A DNA stretch of 64,000 nt, from NCBI GenBank assembly GCA_003427395.1, contig BFEA01000229.1, positions 521,388 through 585,387 of the forward strand. The letters are read 5' to 3'. Source of the stretch: Chara braunii. Its lineage: Eukaryota > Streptophyta > Charophyceae > Charales > Characeae. Of the stretch, positions 12,690 to 22,481 are shown piece after piece. The notes under the pieces are model-generated. The model did not search any database. It was not told the origin of the DNA and saw nothing but the letters and a program-made list of their open reading frames with translations. Numbering within the stretch: position 1 is the stretch's first letter; each line of letters begins with the position of its first letter. The position numbers and the translations under genes were made by a program.

Positions 12690-13640
12690 ACCTACCTGGA
12701 AGTTGGCGGCGGACTGCTGTATCAGCAGCCTGCGGACTGGGCATGTTGTGGGGTCGCCATCCTACAAAATTGGCATCTCCAGATGCAGGCGGCTATGGCT
12801 GGTTGCTGCCCGCAACCCCCACATAGCTGCGTACTGCGGGCATACCGCTGCTGACTGTGGCAGGCTATGGCACAGTGCTGCTGGCTGCTATTGACAACCA
12901 CTGTATGATGTTGCGGGTGACTGTAGGCTGCCACTGGTGACTGCTGATGGTGCTGGGGTGGAGCTGCCGCTACGTACTCTTGACCACCGGGTACAACTAC
13001 TGTTACTGCTGGCTACCGCTGTGTGTTATTGTTGCTGCCAAGGTTGACTGTGCACAGGTCATCGCATGTTGTCGGTTGCTGGGTACTGCATACTTGCTGG
13101 CCGCTACATACTGCAACATACTGCTGCAGACTGCTGTATATCGCGCTATGTATGGACTGGGACTGCTACCAACTGTTGTCGTTGCTATTGACAATTACTG
13201 CTATAGGCTGCTGCAGGGGGACATGCTACGGCTATGTTCGGTGCCCTCTACCGCCGATTTTTGACTGTACACAACAGCTGTTACTATCGACTGTGCGCAG
13301 ACTACTGCCGCAAGCTGCCGTAGGTGGTGGGAGAACAACTGCTGCATGTTACGCACGGACTGCTGCGGTATACAGACGACGGTTACTCCCTTTGACGACA
13401 GGCAAGCTGATGCTGCTGATTGACCGAGCCCCGGGTTGCTGTTGCACACTGTTGCACTCTGCTGCGTATTGTCGTACACTATTGCGGGCTGTTGTTGACT
13501 AGGGCACGAGCTGCTGCTGTGTTGCTGGTTGTTGCATGCTGCTAGTGGCTGTTGGGGATTAAGGCCATTGTTGTTGACCATCGGTGAGTATCGTTGCTGC
13601 GCATAAGGACTGACACAGGGTGCTGGGCGGCTGCAATTGG
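12690..13640. repeat. CTG/CAG-rich degenerate repeat of LTR 3
   Basis: Dense recurrence of ctgctg, tactgctg and gttgctg words over about 950 bp. The minus-strand frames become Gln/Ser-rich (for example QQ, SSQQQ runs at 13201-13701) but are broken and shift frame, so I do not call a gene. A shorter stretch of the same kind lies at 18030-18380 in LTR 2. Confidence 0.65.
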
Positions 13641-14264
13641 GCTTAGAGGAGTAGTTGGACTTAGAGAGGGATCTTGATGCTATGCGTTGGGGGCTCGTCA
13701 AGAGGTGTTACTTCGGCAGTTGGAATTCGTAGACCAAGCTGTCAGTTGGCCGCCATTGCGGGGCCCTCAGGCGAACCAAGATAACAAGGCCCCCTCACGG
13801 GAGTCCGAGTGCGCCCTTCTGAGAGTCTCTATACTTTCTCTATCTGTTTGTCTTACTCCAAGTCTAGTCAGTTGGTTACGAGGGGAGGGCGGCAGGGGAG
13901 ATTGCAAGCTGTAGGTCCGCATCAAGGCTCTGTGGGGAGTCCTCCCACCGATTGCGGGAGCTCTGCCGGAACCTAGGCGAGGTTCTGGAGGCGGGGAACC
14001 ACCAGGTATATCCCTTTCCATCTGTATAATCCACTACACCCATGTTTGCATATCCCCCTATAGTTTGATTGATGTATGAGTGCTTGACCCTATGATTTTC
14101 GTTTCCTATTCAGGACTTAACCAGACAAAGTAAAAGAACGCATGTATAAAGCCAAGTTTCGACTTCTTTGTCTGATTGAAAGCAGATTGTGGGATTGCAT
14201 CTGGGGGAAAGTCACCGTAGGAGAAAGACGGTATTGTATGAAGTTTGACGGGGTCAACCAAATG

Positions 14265-14986
14265 CTGGGCCAATTCCATAAGTTTGGGAAGGCCCAGTGC
14301 TGCGTTTTATTTTGTATTGCCTGGAGGACAAGACAAATCCATAAGTTTGGGTGGTCTGGTTGCTCTGACTTGTGAGGGCTGAATGTGATTGCTTCTTCAT
14401 GCGCCAGTTAAATCCATAAGTTTGGGTAGTCTGGCGACCTTGTTTATTTGGGGTTTTTCACAGGTTCTTTGGTTTCTGAACGAGGAGGTGAGCATGTCCC
14501 ATAAGTTTTGGTGACTCTACCTCTTCCTGCTTTGGTCTAAGAGAAATAAACCAGGCTGAGGACCAAGACATGTTCCATAAGTTTGGGTGGTCTTGGTCCA
14601 ACGCCTCGCACATGCTGGAACCGGAAGGCTATAACTTTGATATACTTTACCATTATACTATTTATGAACAGGCTAGTTAGGCAGGGTTCCATAAGTTTGG
14701 GTGGCCTGACTATAGCTTATCACCAACTGAAGAGAGTACTTAACTAAGAATAAACTTGTGGTACGACGGGGCAGGCTGAGTTTTGAGCTGAAGATGATCG
14801 ACTCAGCTATATGCTACCTCAAAAGACTAAGTATGGACAATTATATAAACCTTGGATACTTAAACAGTTCAGGGCGACTACGATGGCCTAGTCATATGCC
14901 CAAAGAAGAGAAAAATTATTGTGCCCTGTGTTTGTGTATACTTCTTCGTTGGGCTAGACATGTTCCATAAGTTTTGGTGGTCTAGC
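14265..14986 (+). repeat. Array of hairpins with one invariant loop (copy I)
   Basis: At least six stem-loops share the loop consensus atgttccataagtttgggtg while the stems differ: 14265-14297 (7 bp, CTGGGCC), 14331-14357 (4 bp), 14402-14436 (6 bp, CGCCAG), 14560-14599 (10 bp, GGACCAAGAC), 14674-14712 (9 bp with one G-U) and 14953-14986 (7 bp, GCTAGAC). A seventh, weaker one lies near 14485-14525. Short non-coding spacers separate them. Confidence 0.85.
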
Positions 14987-15239
14987 TGGTATAAGGGATA
15001 CGTCATTGAAAGGCTACGAACTATTGTTTGCTAGGGTAACTTGGGGATGGTGAGAGAGTGCATGTTTGTGGTTTGACCTGCATGTGACTGAGTGATGCCA
15101 CTTCTTAGTCTGAACTTGGATTAGATAGGTAGTTGCTGTAGTTTCTCGCCACGGGCTAGAGCCATAGGAGTTAGAGTCATTTCTTGCATTTTCTGGGCTC
15201 GTTTTTTTTTACTTAGATCCATTGCTGGAGTTCTGGGAT

Positions 15240-15830
15240 CCTTTATTTATACTTGGTTTTGTATAGATCTTGGTAAGCCACTTTCTCTAAGGGAAGCGCT
15301 GCCGAGATTTCTACAAAATCAAGGAGTTAGTCAAAACTTTGACTCTGTTCAGGATCCAGACTTGATGACTTCTTTGACTTAGTAAGAATCTGGGGAGCCT
15401 CCTTTCCTAAAGGAGGTGCTGCCCAAATTTTTACTAATTCAGGGAGTTAGCCAAAATTGGGCCCTTAAGGGTCAAAGTCATGGTCAGGTCCCAAACTTGG
15501 CTTTGTATAAATCTTGGACTAGCACGTCCCCTACGGGAAGCGCTGCCGAAATTTCTACAAAGCTAAGAAGTTGGTTGAAATTTTGTCGTGAAAGGGCTTA
15601 GACTTTATGTCTAAGTTCAAATCTGACTTAGTATAGATCTGGGGGGTCTTCCTCTCTGAAGGAAATGCTACCAAAATTTTTGCTAGGTCGGGGAATTAGG
15701 CAAATTTTGACTTTCTGGGATCCAAAGTTTGACTTTTTGGACTAGTGTATCTTCTGCGATGTCACTTTTCCTATGGCAAGCGCTGCCAAAATTTTCCTAA
15801 GTTAGAGGAGTTAGCCTATATTTGGACAAG
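15240..15830 (+). repeat. Five ~120-bp hairpin modules with AAGCGCTGCC core (copy I)
   Basis: The core gctgcc recurs near 15298, 15418, 15542, 15665 and 15782. Each module has an outer stem that differs between modules (for example cttggttttgta with tacaaaatcaagg, and gctttgta with tacaaagc), an inner stem such as cctcctttcctaaaggagg, the core AAGCGCTGCCGAAATTT, and a trailing ggagttag. No protein frame runs through it. Confidence 0.8.
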
Positions 15831-17285
15831 TGGCGACCTATGTAGGGGAGGCTATGGCGAGGTCCACCTTACGCTGAGTGCTATCCAGAGGTGGACCTAG
15901 ACTTGGTTAGATATGACGGCTCAAATAAGGTTAGAATGTGGAGATCACTCTCCCTGAGCGGGTAGACTTAGCTTGGGATTGGTCTGGCTTGTGTCACAGG
16001 TCTTTTGGATCAAGTCGCTTCAGGACGGGGGCTAGACTCAGCTTGATCCTATTAGGATCACCTTCTGTTGTCACAGATAACAGGTCGGTTGCCAATTCGT
16101 CGGTTTACGACTCAACCTCAACCCACTCTCCTTACTCAACCTAAAGAGGCTTCAGCCCTGGTGATCTTTTCTGTTTTGTTAAGGTTTCACCCGGACTTTT
16201 ATTGAATGGTCATTTAACAAAGGTATTGAGTATTTACTTAAGGTTGGTTGGCTGGTGGTTGGGGCTTGCATGTCTGAGGCGAAGGGTATGAGCATGAAGA
16301 TTGGTTGGAGTTGACTCCGTGTAGTGCATTGACTTCTGCTTGACTCTTTGATGTGATTGCAGGTATGTTCCGTGACTTGGATTATTAGATTGGACTGCCC
16401 TGCGATCTTATATATGTTCATGAGGAGACCCACTGTGATTGTGAGATGTGATCGTCACATGTTTATTCCCCTACATGTATATATATATATATGTACGTAT
16501 GTACGTGTACCTGTGTGGGGTGTTAGCGTGGCCTGAGGGGCTGCGTACTAAGGGCCTCGTCCAGGGTTGGAATGAATAGAAGGGAGGAAATAACCCCTCT
16601 ATTTATATATACGCTTCTGAAGAAATTGTGGTCGGACGTTAGCCCTGAGCCTAGAATACGATGGTCCTTGCCCAGGACGACCCAGGTCCCGGGACTAACT
16701 CTGAAAAGGTTCACTTCCGATAAAAGTCGAAGGTACTTTCCTTGTTGGGATTTATTTTGGTGGAACGATAAAGTTCCGGGCGGAAGGGTCAGCGTGTCGC
16801 TGGTGATGCCCCAGACAACTTACCACCGCTCCAAATCCCTTCCTGCCCTAGGGACCGCCTTACCCCGCACCCTTTGGGACACCTCAGGGTGCAGAAGGCG
16901 GTAAAGCCCTCATGCCGGTTTTGCGCCCGCTAAAGGGTTACCTCCCTTAACGCGCACTTCAGTCGACGCCTGAGCATCGGACGCAACCGCATGGCTTAGA
17001 ATAGGCCATTTGGGTATGGGCACCACATAATGCGCCGTCATCGCAGTTGCTCACGTAGAGCTGCATAGTGAATTGGTATGCGTGGATCCTATGTTCGAGC
17101 GATCTTATACTAAACCTCGCGTACGGCAGTTACCGACTTCCACTGCGTAAAGTTATGGGTTGGATACAAAGGGACTAGAAGTGTGTCGCGTTGTACGTCC
17201 TTTGTGTCGTTCAGTACTCGTGTGCGTGTGTGCGCGTGCTTCACTTTTGTGTACCTTGTAGTGGTGTGTGCGTGGCGTATGGGAT

Positions 17286-17714
17286 ACGTCCTAGTCGACC
17301 GGTGACGAGCCGCGCTTGGGACCTCAGCCCCCCAAGACGTCGGCTCACGTGCGGGTCTGATAGAGGCGTAGTACCGCGCGTACCTCTTATGCTACAGCGA
17401 ACGAGAAACACCCTCGACTGGTCCACCTCTGCGATTGCAGCTGATCAGCTTTCGTATTGTGGACTGGTAGCTCGGCGGGGATACGCCCACAGAAGGGAGG
17501 TGACAACTCCCGTAAGGTGGAGGTAGTCGTGCCTCGCGTAGGCCCTGTCTTGTCGTAGGGGCTCGTGAGAGGTATGGCTGGCGCACCCGGCCGGAGCGGC
17601 TTATGGAGGCTCCGTGTATATACCACGATGGGGACGTGTACTCTGACTCCTGCGTGACGCGGCCGAGAGGGTCCCGCGCTACCTCTAAGTGGTGCCGGAC
17701 CGATGCGCTCGACA
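17286..17714 (+). repeat. Terminal module of LTR 3
   Basis: Begins GTCCTAGTCGACCGG and ends CGATGCGCTCGACA. Includes ctacagcgaacgag, ggtagctcggcggggatac and ctcctgcgtgacgcggccg. Related copies lie at 18415-18870 (inverted), 37408-37663 (truncated) and 44466-44893, and its first ~75 bp at 7490-7562. In the other copies a cccctaaggg...ccccttaggg hairpin is intact. Here it is decayed. Confidence 0.8.
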
Positions 17715-18414
17715 CCGTGCCTAAGGTTGAAATGACAAAAAGGTGGAACAGCGAGGCTGCAGGCAGACAGGTGCGAGGCTCAACCGGCTGAGTAAAGTCG
17801 TATAAGTTCTATCTGGAGGAGGGGTGTCGACCGAGGCTTAGTAAGGAAGATACAATTGGTGTCTGTGCGCGGTCCGCCTGCTGAATAGCCAGCTCGCCGC
17901 GCAGTTAGTAAGAAGAAAGAGGGAAACGACTATATCTTTGATCTGCTGCTTATGTCTTGAGCCGTGGTCAGATACAGTTCAAACCAAGAAACATTGCGGA
18001 CGGAGCAAGATTGAGTGGTATGCTCAAACCGTGTTGTTGAGATTGCTGCTATTGGTTTACTCGACGGTGCACAATTTGTTGTTGCTGGTTCCCTTGACTG
18101 TGTACAGACTATTACAGGTTGTTGTGCATCATGATTCAGGAATCAATGGGTTTTTGTTGACTCAGTGTTATTGGGGCACAATGAATTGCCGTTGTGTTTT
18201 GGTTATGGCCGATACTATTCGATGCACAGTCGTTCTGGGACTTGAAATCATGATCTGCTAAGGTACGGTCTTGTCAACACACTACTTAGTGTTTGTGAGG
18301 GCGCAGCAAACAGATGCGAAGATTGCAGAACTACTCGTTAGCAGGCGTGCTGCCCGTATTGCTATATGAAGGGGAGCTACCGGATTGCATACTTACCTAT
18401 TGGCTGAGGCACGC
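17715..18414 (+). mobile_element. LTR 2, second part
   Basis: Follows the right CCGT duplication of LTR 3 (17715-17718). From about 18030 it is rich in ttgttgctg and gattgctgctattgg words like the CTG-rich part of LTR 3, so it is read as the continuation of LTR 2. It is interrupted at 18415 by element H and continues at 49749. Confidence 0.5.
18411..18414. repeat. Target site duplication of element H (left copy, ACGC)
   Basis: acgc lies directly before TGTCGAGCGC at 18415 and recurs at 49749-49752 directly after ...CCCCGACA. This 4-bp pair links the two outer ends of H across 31 kb. Confidence 0.7.
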
Positions 18415-18870
18415 TGTCGAGCGCATCGGCCCTCGCGTGAAACGAGGGCCCTCCCGGCCATGCCACGCAGGAGTTTACCTAAAACATAACTTTTAGAGAC
18501 AACTCGGGAACGACGCATACTGTTCCNTGAACCGCCGAGACGGACGCGGTTGCTTCGCTCCTTCGCCGCTCTAGCCGGGTGCGCCAACTATACATCCCGC
18601 GGTCCCCTACGACAGGAAAGGTTCCCGCGGGGCATAAACTTGCATCCCTAAGGGGCTGTCACCACCCTTAGGGGCGTATCCCTACCGAGCTACTGATCCA
18701 CGTGCGAAGGCTTTTATGTGCAATCGCAGAGCTAAATCAGCCGAGGGCGTTTGCTCGTCTCGCTGCAGTATAGGAATTGTTTGACTAAACGCCGAATGAA
18801 CCCGTGCATCGTTCGTTCCCTGAAGCGCTGATCTCCCAAATACGAAGTGTACGCCGGTCGACTAGGACAT
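18415..18870 (-). repeat. Terminal module of the H 3' LTR
   Basis: Inverted copy of the module at 17286-17714 and 44466-44893. It includes the cccctaaggg...ccccttaggg hairpin near 18640-18675 and ends CGATGCGCTCGACA on the minus strand. Confidence 0.8.
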
Positions 18871-19044
18871 TCTCAACCAAACGTGAAAACGATCCTTAGT
18901 CCCTAGCAATCAAACAACAAAAATCCTCATACTTAAAACAAAATCACAGAATCCAAATCGTTGACTTGATGAGCTGGTCTGACAAAGTGTCTCTTTTTCA
19001 ACCTGTATGACTGAAATAACTTTTATATTGTCGTTCCAAGATTA

Positions 19045-19450
19045 TTAATTTAAACTCATAATGATTTTCTTATCATGACTACTGAAACTTGTCATGAATA
19101 GCTTCTGTAAATAAATATCACTGACACCATGCAGATCAACAAGTGATCTGGTTTCTGGTCGATGTTTGAACTCCCGGTTCGACCTCGCTTCCGTACCATA
19201 TTCAATTATTTTGGAGGAGCGAGTGACAACCTTGTTGGTGGCTTTGCCCTCCTGTACAATAATTACTTTTTCTGTTTCACGAATGATGGAGTATCCATCT
19301 CTAATGCCAAGTTATGCAACGCAGAAGTATTTCATCTTCCGCTGCTTTGCTTGACAACTTTTTCATACGTTCGCTTTTCACTTTATCCAGATTATTTTTG
19401 TGCGAACGATTACCCCTCAATGCATAAGCATGATAGTGAAATCATCGGGG
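19045..19450 (-). pseudogene. ORF1c: unknown LTR-encoded protein fragment
   Basis: On the minus strand a frame encodes a basic segment (…KVKSERMKKLSSKAAEDE…), shifts frame near 19310, then runs …ETEKVIIVQEGKATNKVV… and …SLVDLHGVSDIYLQKLFM… to a TAA at 19045-19047. The same protein is encoded on + at about 30640-31006, and a decayed relative lies at 36770-36960 and 43820-44020 in element P. Conservation across copies suggests it was once coding. I recognise no family. A basic gag-like or accessory role is only a guess. Confidence 0.5.
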
Positions 19451-19628
19451 TAATCCGAATACTATCAATCCGGCGGTCCTAACTACATAAAGGGTTTTGT
19501 TTTTATTTTTAGATTACCTCGTGAAACCATAAGTTATATGGTTTCCTCAAGGGGACTGAGTCCATGCGAAGTGTTTTCTGAAATCTGAGTAAGATTTCAG
19601 AAGACGATGTCTAATCCTGGTAAATCTC

Positions 19629-20168
19629 TCACCCGCCTCGCACCTGTGCCTCCAATAAATCCAAACATGCCATCTCGTCGTCGTCGAAAATCAAAGTAGA
19701 CATTTGTCCACATCGCATGACTCTAACAATCCGAGTATTATAGAAGGAGGTCATCCGAGAGGCTAACCTCCAAACTATAACTCGGAGAGGTCGACTAAGT
19801 CCAAACAGGTGTCGAGTCTCTGTGTCCCGGATCCGGACGACGCCGAAACGCCTACCGGACGAGGTAATCTTGATACTCACAATGACTCGAGAGAGACATT
19901 GGAGGTTACTTGCGCGGTGGAAATACAAAGTATAACCGTAAAGCTCGTCGGAAGTTCGAGCCGTGTTAGCTCTGAAATCCGCGCGAGTATTAGGGAAAAA
20001 TCCCTCGCCACTTCGAAGCAGTCCAATGAAGCCGAACCAGTTGATAGGAGATCCATCTCGTACTCGTAAAAGTCGCGCTGCACTCCTGATGAGATCCTCC
20101 TCGGGTGTATCGTGAACCAGCAGATACCTCGGGATTGTCAAGTCTCGTCGTGCTCCAGGCATCTGCAT
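19629..20168 (-). CDS. ORF1b: unknown conserved retroelement protein
   Basis: An open frame of 179 codons starting MQMPGARRDLTIPRYL. It has no stop in this copy. The copy at 29881-30440 (+) is nearly identical apart from one frameshift near 30130. The protein is Arg-rich, with a predicted fold I cannot assign (…INWFGFIGLLRSGEGFF…, …RRFGVVRIRDTETRHLFG…, …FDDDEMACLDLLEAQVRG). It lies 17 bases downstream of the ORF1a stop, on the same strand and inside the LTR. It may be an accessory protein like the extra ORF of plant Tat/Ogre elements, but no homology is claimed. Confidence 0.55.
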   Translation of the reverse strand: MQMPGARRDLTIPRYLLVHDTPEEDLIRSAARLLRVRDGSPINWFGFIGLLRSGEGFFPNTRADFRANTARTSDELYGYTLYFHRASNLQCLSRVIVSIKITSSGRRFGVVRIRDTETRHLFGLSRPLRVIVWRLASRMTSFYNTRIVRVMRCGQMSTLIFDDDEMACLDLLEAQVRGG

Positions 20169-20185
20169 ATCAGAACGAATCCAAA

Positions 20186-20698
20186 TTAATCGCGTAAAAC
20201 CTCCTCGAGTTCTTCAGCTTCATCTTCCAAATCATCATCATATAATGCTTCGGCTCCTATAATAGCGAACCTATTGTCACGTATCCGCTCTGCGTAGTAT
20301 ATGTCCAAGAATAGGCCTTATCGCTCATTTAGTCAAAGCACGTAACCAACGAACGTCAACCTTATTTCCGGGATCTCGTCCACCCGTGGATTGAGTTCGT
20401 ATGGCTGCAATATCACCAAGTTCATATTAACGAAGTGGCGTTCAGGCAATGGCGGTGCGAACTCGTAGTGAATAACATCCAAGCTAATCGGTCTCCTGAA
20501 AATAAGTTGTCTGGGGGGTCTCTGCGCACTGTCATCCCAAAATCGCGGAACGTCCTCCTCTGAGTACAGCTATGACGGGTTATAAACAACTCGGCCTATC
20601 TTTTCTACTCTTTCTCCAGTACGCCTTTGGATTTCAACCCTTTCGGCCGCCGAATTGCGGTCGTAGAAAAGGAACAGGTCCATGGATCCCGCAACCAT
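20186..20698 (-). pseudogene. ORF1a: unknown conserved retroelement protein (3 internal stops)
   Basis: Starts MVAGSMDLFLFYDRN at 20698, right after a splice-acceptor-like ctttttctttcag, and reads in one frame to VLRD and TAA at 20186-20188, about 170 codons with an acidic end (…DDDLEDEAEELEEVL). It contains three stops. Where other copies can be compared, two are TGG to TGA and CAA to TAA (against 29706-29863) and one is GAG to TAG (against 45238). The first ~113 codons are also at 45238-44894 and the end at 29706-29863. I do not recognise a domain. Confidence 0.55.
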
Positions 20699-20711
20699 CT
20701 GAAAGAAAAAG
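20699..20711 (-). promoter_or_regulatory. Possible 3' splice site ahead of ORF1a
   Basis: The minus strand reads ctttttctttcag directly before the ATG, a strong polypyrimidine-AG. The same sequence precedes ORF1a at 45239-45251. It suggests that the LTR transcript splices a leader to ORF1a. Confidence 0.4.
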
Positions 20712-20989
20712 GAAGACGAATGTGATCAAGTTAAAACTAAGTATCACTTAAAATATTTGTCTTCCTTCTGGCCCGTGCTTCTTATGGCACGACCAACCTC
20801 GTCAGGAGTATCAAAATGTACTCCGTTCAGCTAGTGGAACATGAGTCGGGCTGCTTGTGGCGCCAACTCTCCATACGGTAGTAGTACCTAGGATGACAAC
20901 TTAAAACAGGATTGCTAAGGCAATTTTCCTTTTTCGCAAGACGTCAAGAAATAATTTTCTTCCGTGTGGATGCCTTTTCCATTACCCTA

Positions 20990-21145
20990 AGAGGTGGTCT
21001 GGGATACTCCTTCTCCTCGCCCGAGTACAAAACTCGGATCTCAGAAGTCGGACCGTCTCCACCGAATTGGGATAGTACCCCCCCGCAAAGCGGTCCACTC
21101 TGAGTCGATAACAGGGCCGGCCCCTAAAGCAACGAACCCCCGCCC
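20990..21145 (-). repeat. Conserved ~150-bp LTR block
   Basis: Minus-strand copy of the block gcgggggttcgttg...ctgttatcgactcagag...cggtggag...cgacttctgagat found at 6835-6985, 36130-36290, 43370-43540 and 45545-45690. It is the best conserved part of the LTR downstream of the TATA box. Its function is unknown. Confidence 0.7.
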
Positions 21146-21829
21146 CAGATGCCTCATAGAAAAAGGGAAAACACCTACACGGCAGACAAGTAAAGTCTTG
21201 CTGCCTAGCGTCAAAGTAAACTTAGGCGAAGAAAGAGGAATCGTAGAAAGATAGAATCATTCAGACTAACAAGCGTAGATGGAAGAGGGTTATTCGGGAA
21301 AGAATGGGTAACCTCAAGAATAAGTCTAAACCAAGTTGAATTTCTCTTCCTTATGCTCGCTTCATTTCTCGTCGTCTTCTTTCTCTTTTATTTATACATA
21401 AACCACAAAAGCAAAGATGAAAAGTCAATCATTCTTTCACCGTCATCACTTTCATCCATTTCAGCCCATTTGTCGTACCTGCATTCAAAAACCAACGACA
21501 CACAGACCACCATGCATTCCTTTACCATTGTCAGACTCCCAGTTATACACGCAAGAACACACATCCTCTTCCCTTTTTCAATGAACATTCAATGAAAACA
21601 GGTCAAAGCAAGTGTGGGTTCACTCAGGTGTGAAGGGAATTGAGTCAATTTAACTGACTGACCTTGAGTGAAAATTGAAGAAATGGCCCACTCAGGAAGA
21701 CCGTGTAAATCACACTCAAGAGAAGACGATCGTCACAATGAGTCGCCCGCAAAACAATCCATACCACTCCTTAAAACGATCACTTGTTGCGACACCCTGC
21801 GTCGCCGCGATAAAATTTTTGCAGCGTTC

Positions 21830-22195
21830 CCGCACCACGGCTGGTTAAACCGGAGTCACTGTCAAAAAATTCCGACAGTGCTACTGCACCACTGCCGAAA
21901 AACCCGGAACCGCCGCCGTAGAAAACCCGGTGGCGCTTCCGCACCACTACTGAAAAACCAGGCCTGCCGCCGCAAAAAACCGGCAGCGCTTCCGCACCAC
22001 CGCTGAAAAACCAGGCCTGCCGCCGCAAAAAACCGGCAGCGCTTCCGCACCACCACTGAAAAAACCCGTGCCGCCGCTGCAAAATTTCGGCAGCACTTTC
22101 GTACTACCGCAGAAAAAGCCTGTGCCGCCGCAGCAAAACTTTGGCAGCACTTTCGTACTACCGCAGAAAATGTCTGTGCCGCCTGCCGTAGTACC
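21830..22195 (-). repeat. ~57-bp tandem repeats downstream of the LTR TATA box
   Basis: On the minus strand, units such as ggaagcgctgccggtttttt and gaaagtgctgccgaaatttt recur with gcggcggcag between them, five to six times. Each unit can pair with itself through gctgcc and ggcagc. Equivalent arrays: 34920-35330, 42130-42560 and 46430-46790. The core AAGYGCTGCCGAAATTT is also the core of the modules at 15.3 and 51.4 kb. Confidence 0.75.
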
Positions 22196-22427
22196 GCAGT
22201 GCCACTGGGCCTGTCCCGTGGGACCAGCACCAGCCAAAGAGGAAGGGAGTAGAGTGCTCCCTGCCTTGGCTATGGCTGCCCACTCCTCCTCCTGGTGCTC
22301 CTCTGCAGTCCTCCAACTCCTCCTCACGTTGCCTCAGCAGCAGCTCCAACAGTCACAACACTCAAGTGTGTCCGTCACACACTGGCAGCACGAGTGCTTT
22401 GTGTGGCAGTTGGGGGGCAGCTACCTT

Positions 22428-22434
22428 TTTTATA
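22428..22434 (-). promoter_or_regulatory. TATA box of the H 3' LTR
   Basis: The minus strand reads gccaatataaaaaagg between the hairpin train and the tandem-repeat leader, as in the other copies. Confidence 0.55.
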
Positions 22435-22481
22435 TTGGCTGAAGAGAGCTGGACGTCACTCCAGCCCCCAGGCAAAAACGC

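Larger units (their letters stand above)
10336..17714 (+). mobile_element. LTR 3: complete solo LTR of about 7.4 kb
   Basis: Starts TGTCGGCGCGAACACC and ends GATGCGCTCGACA. The termini are the inverted pair TGTCG/CGACA and are flanked by the CCGT duplication. It contains, in order, a U6-like block, purine-rich DNA with TTGATG hairpins, a CTG-rich stretch, two hairpin arrays and the terminal module shared with the other LTRs. No gag, pol, primer binding site or polypurine tract flanks it, so it reads as a solo LTR left by recombination. A length of 7,379 bp is large for any LTR. 16.5-17.28 kb shows nothing recognisable. Confidence 0.75.

Noticed and set aside
12947-13701. Gln/Ser-rich protein gene at 13.2-13.7 kb
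   Set aside because: Composition follows from the CTG/CAG repeat. Frames are broken and not kept in LTR 2.
14265-15830. CRISPR-like repeat-spacer array
   Set aside because: Repeats are spaced irregularly, form part of hairpins with variable stems, and lie in a eukaryotic LTR without cas genes.
20848-20865. Primer binding site defining a 4.2-kb LTR end
   Set aside because: No terminal CA precedes it, and the same sequence lies inside both LTRs of P. The CTCGACA end with target duplications is better supported. Kept only as a possible relic.
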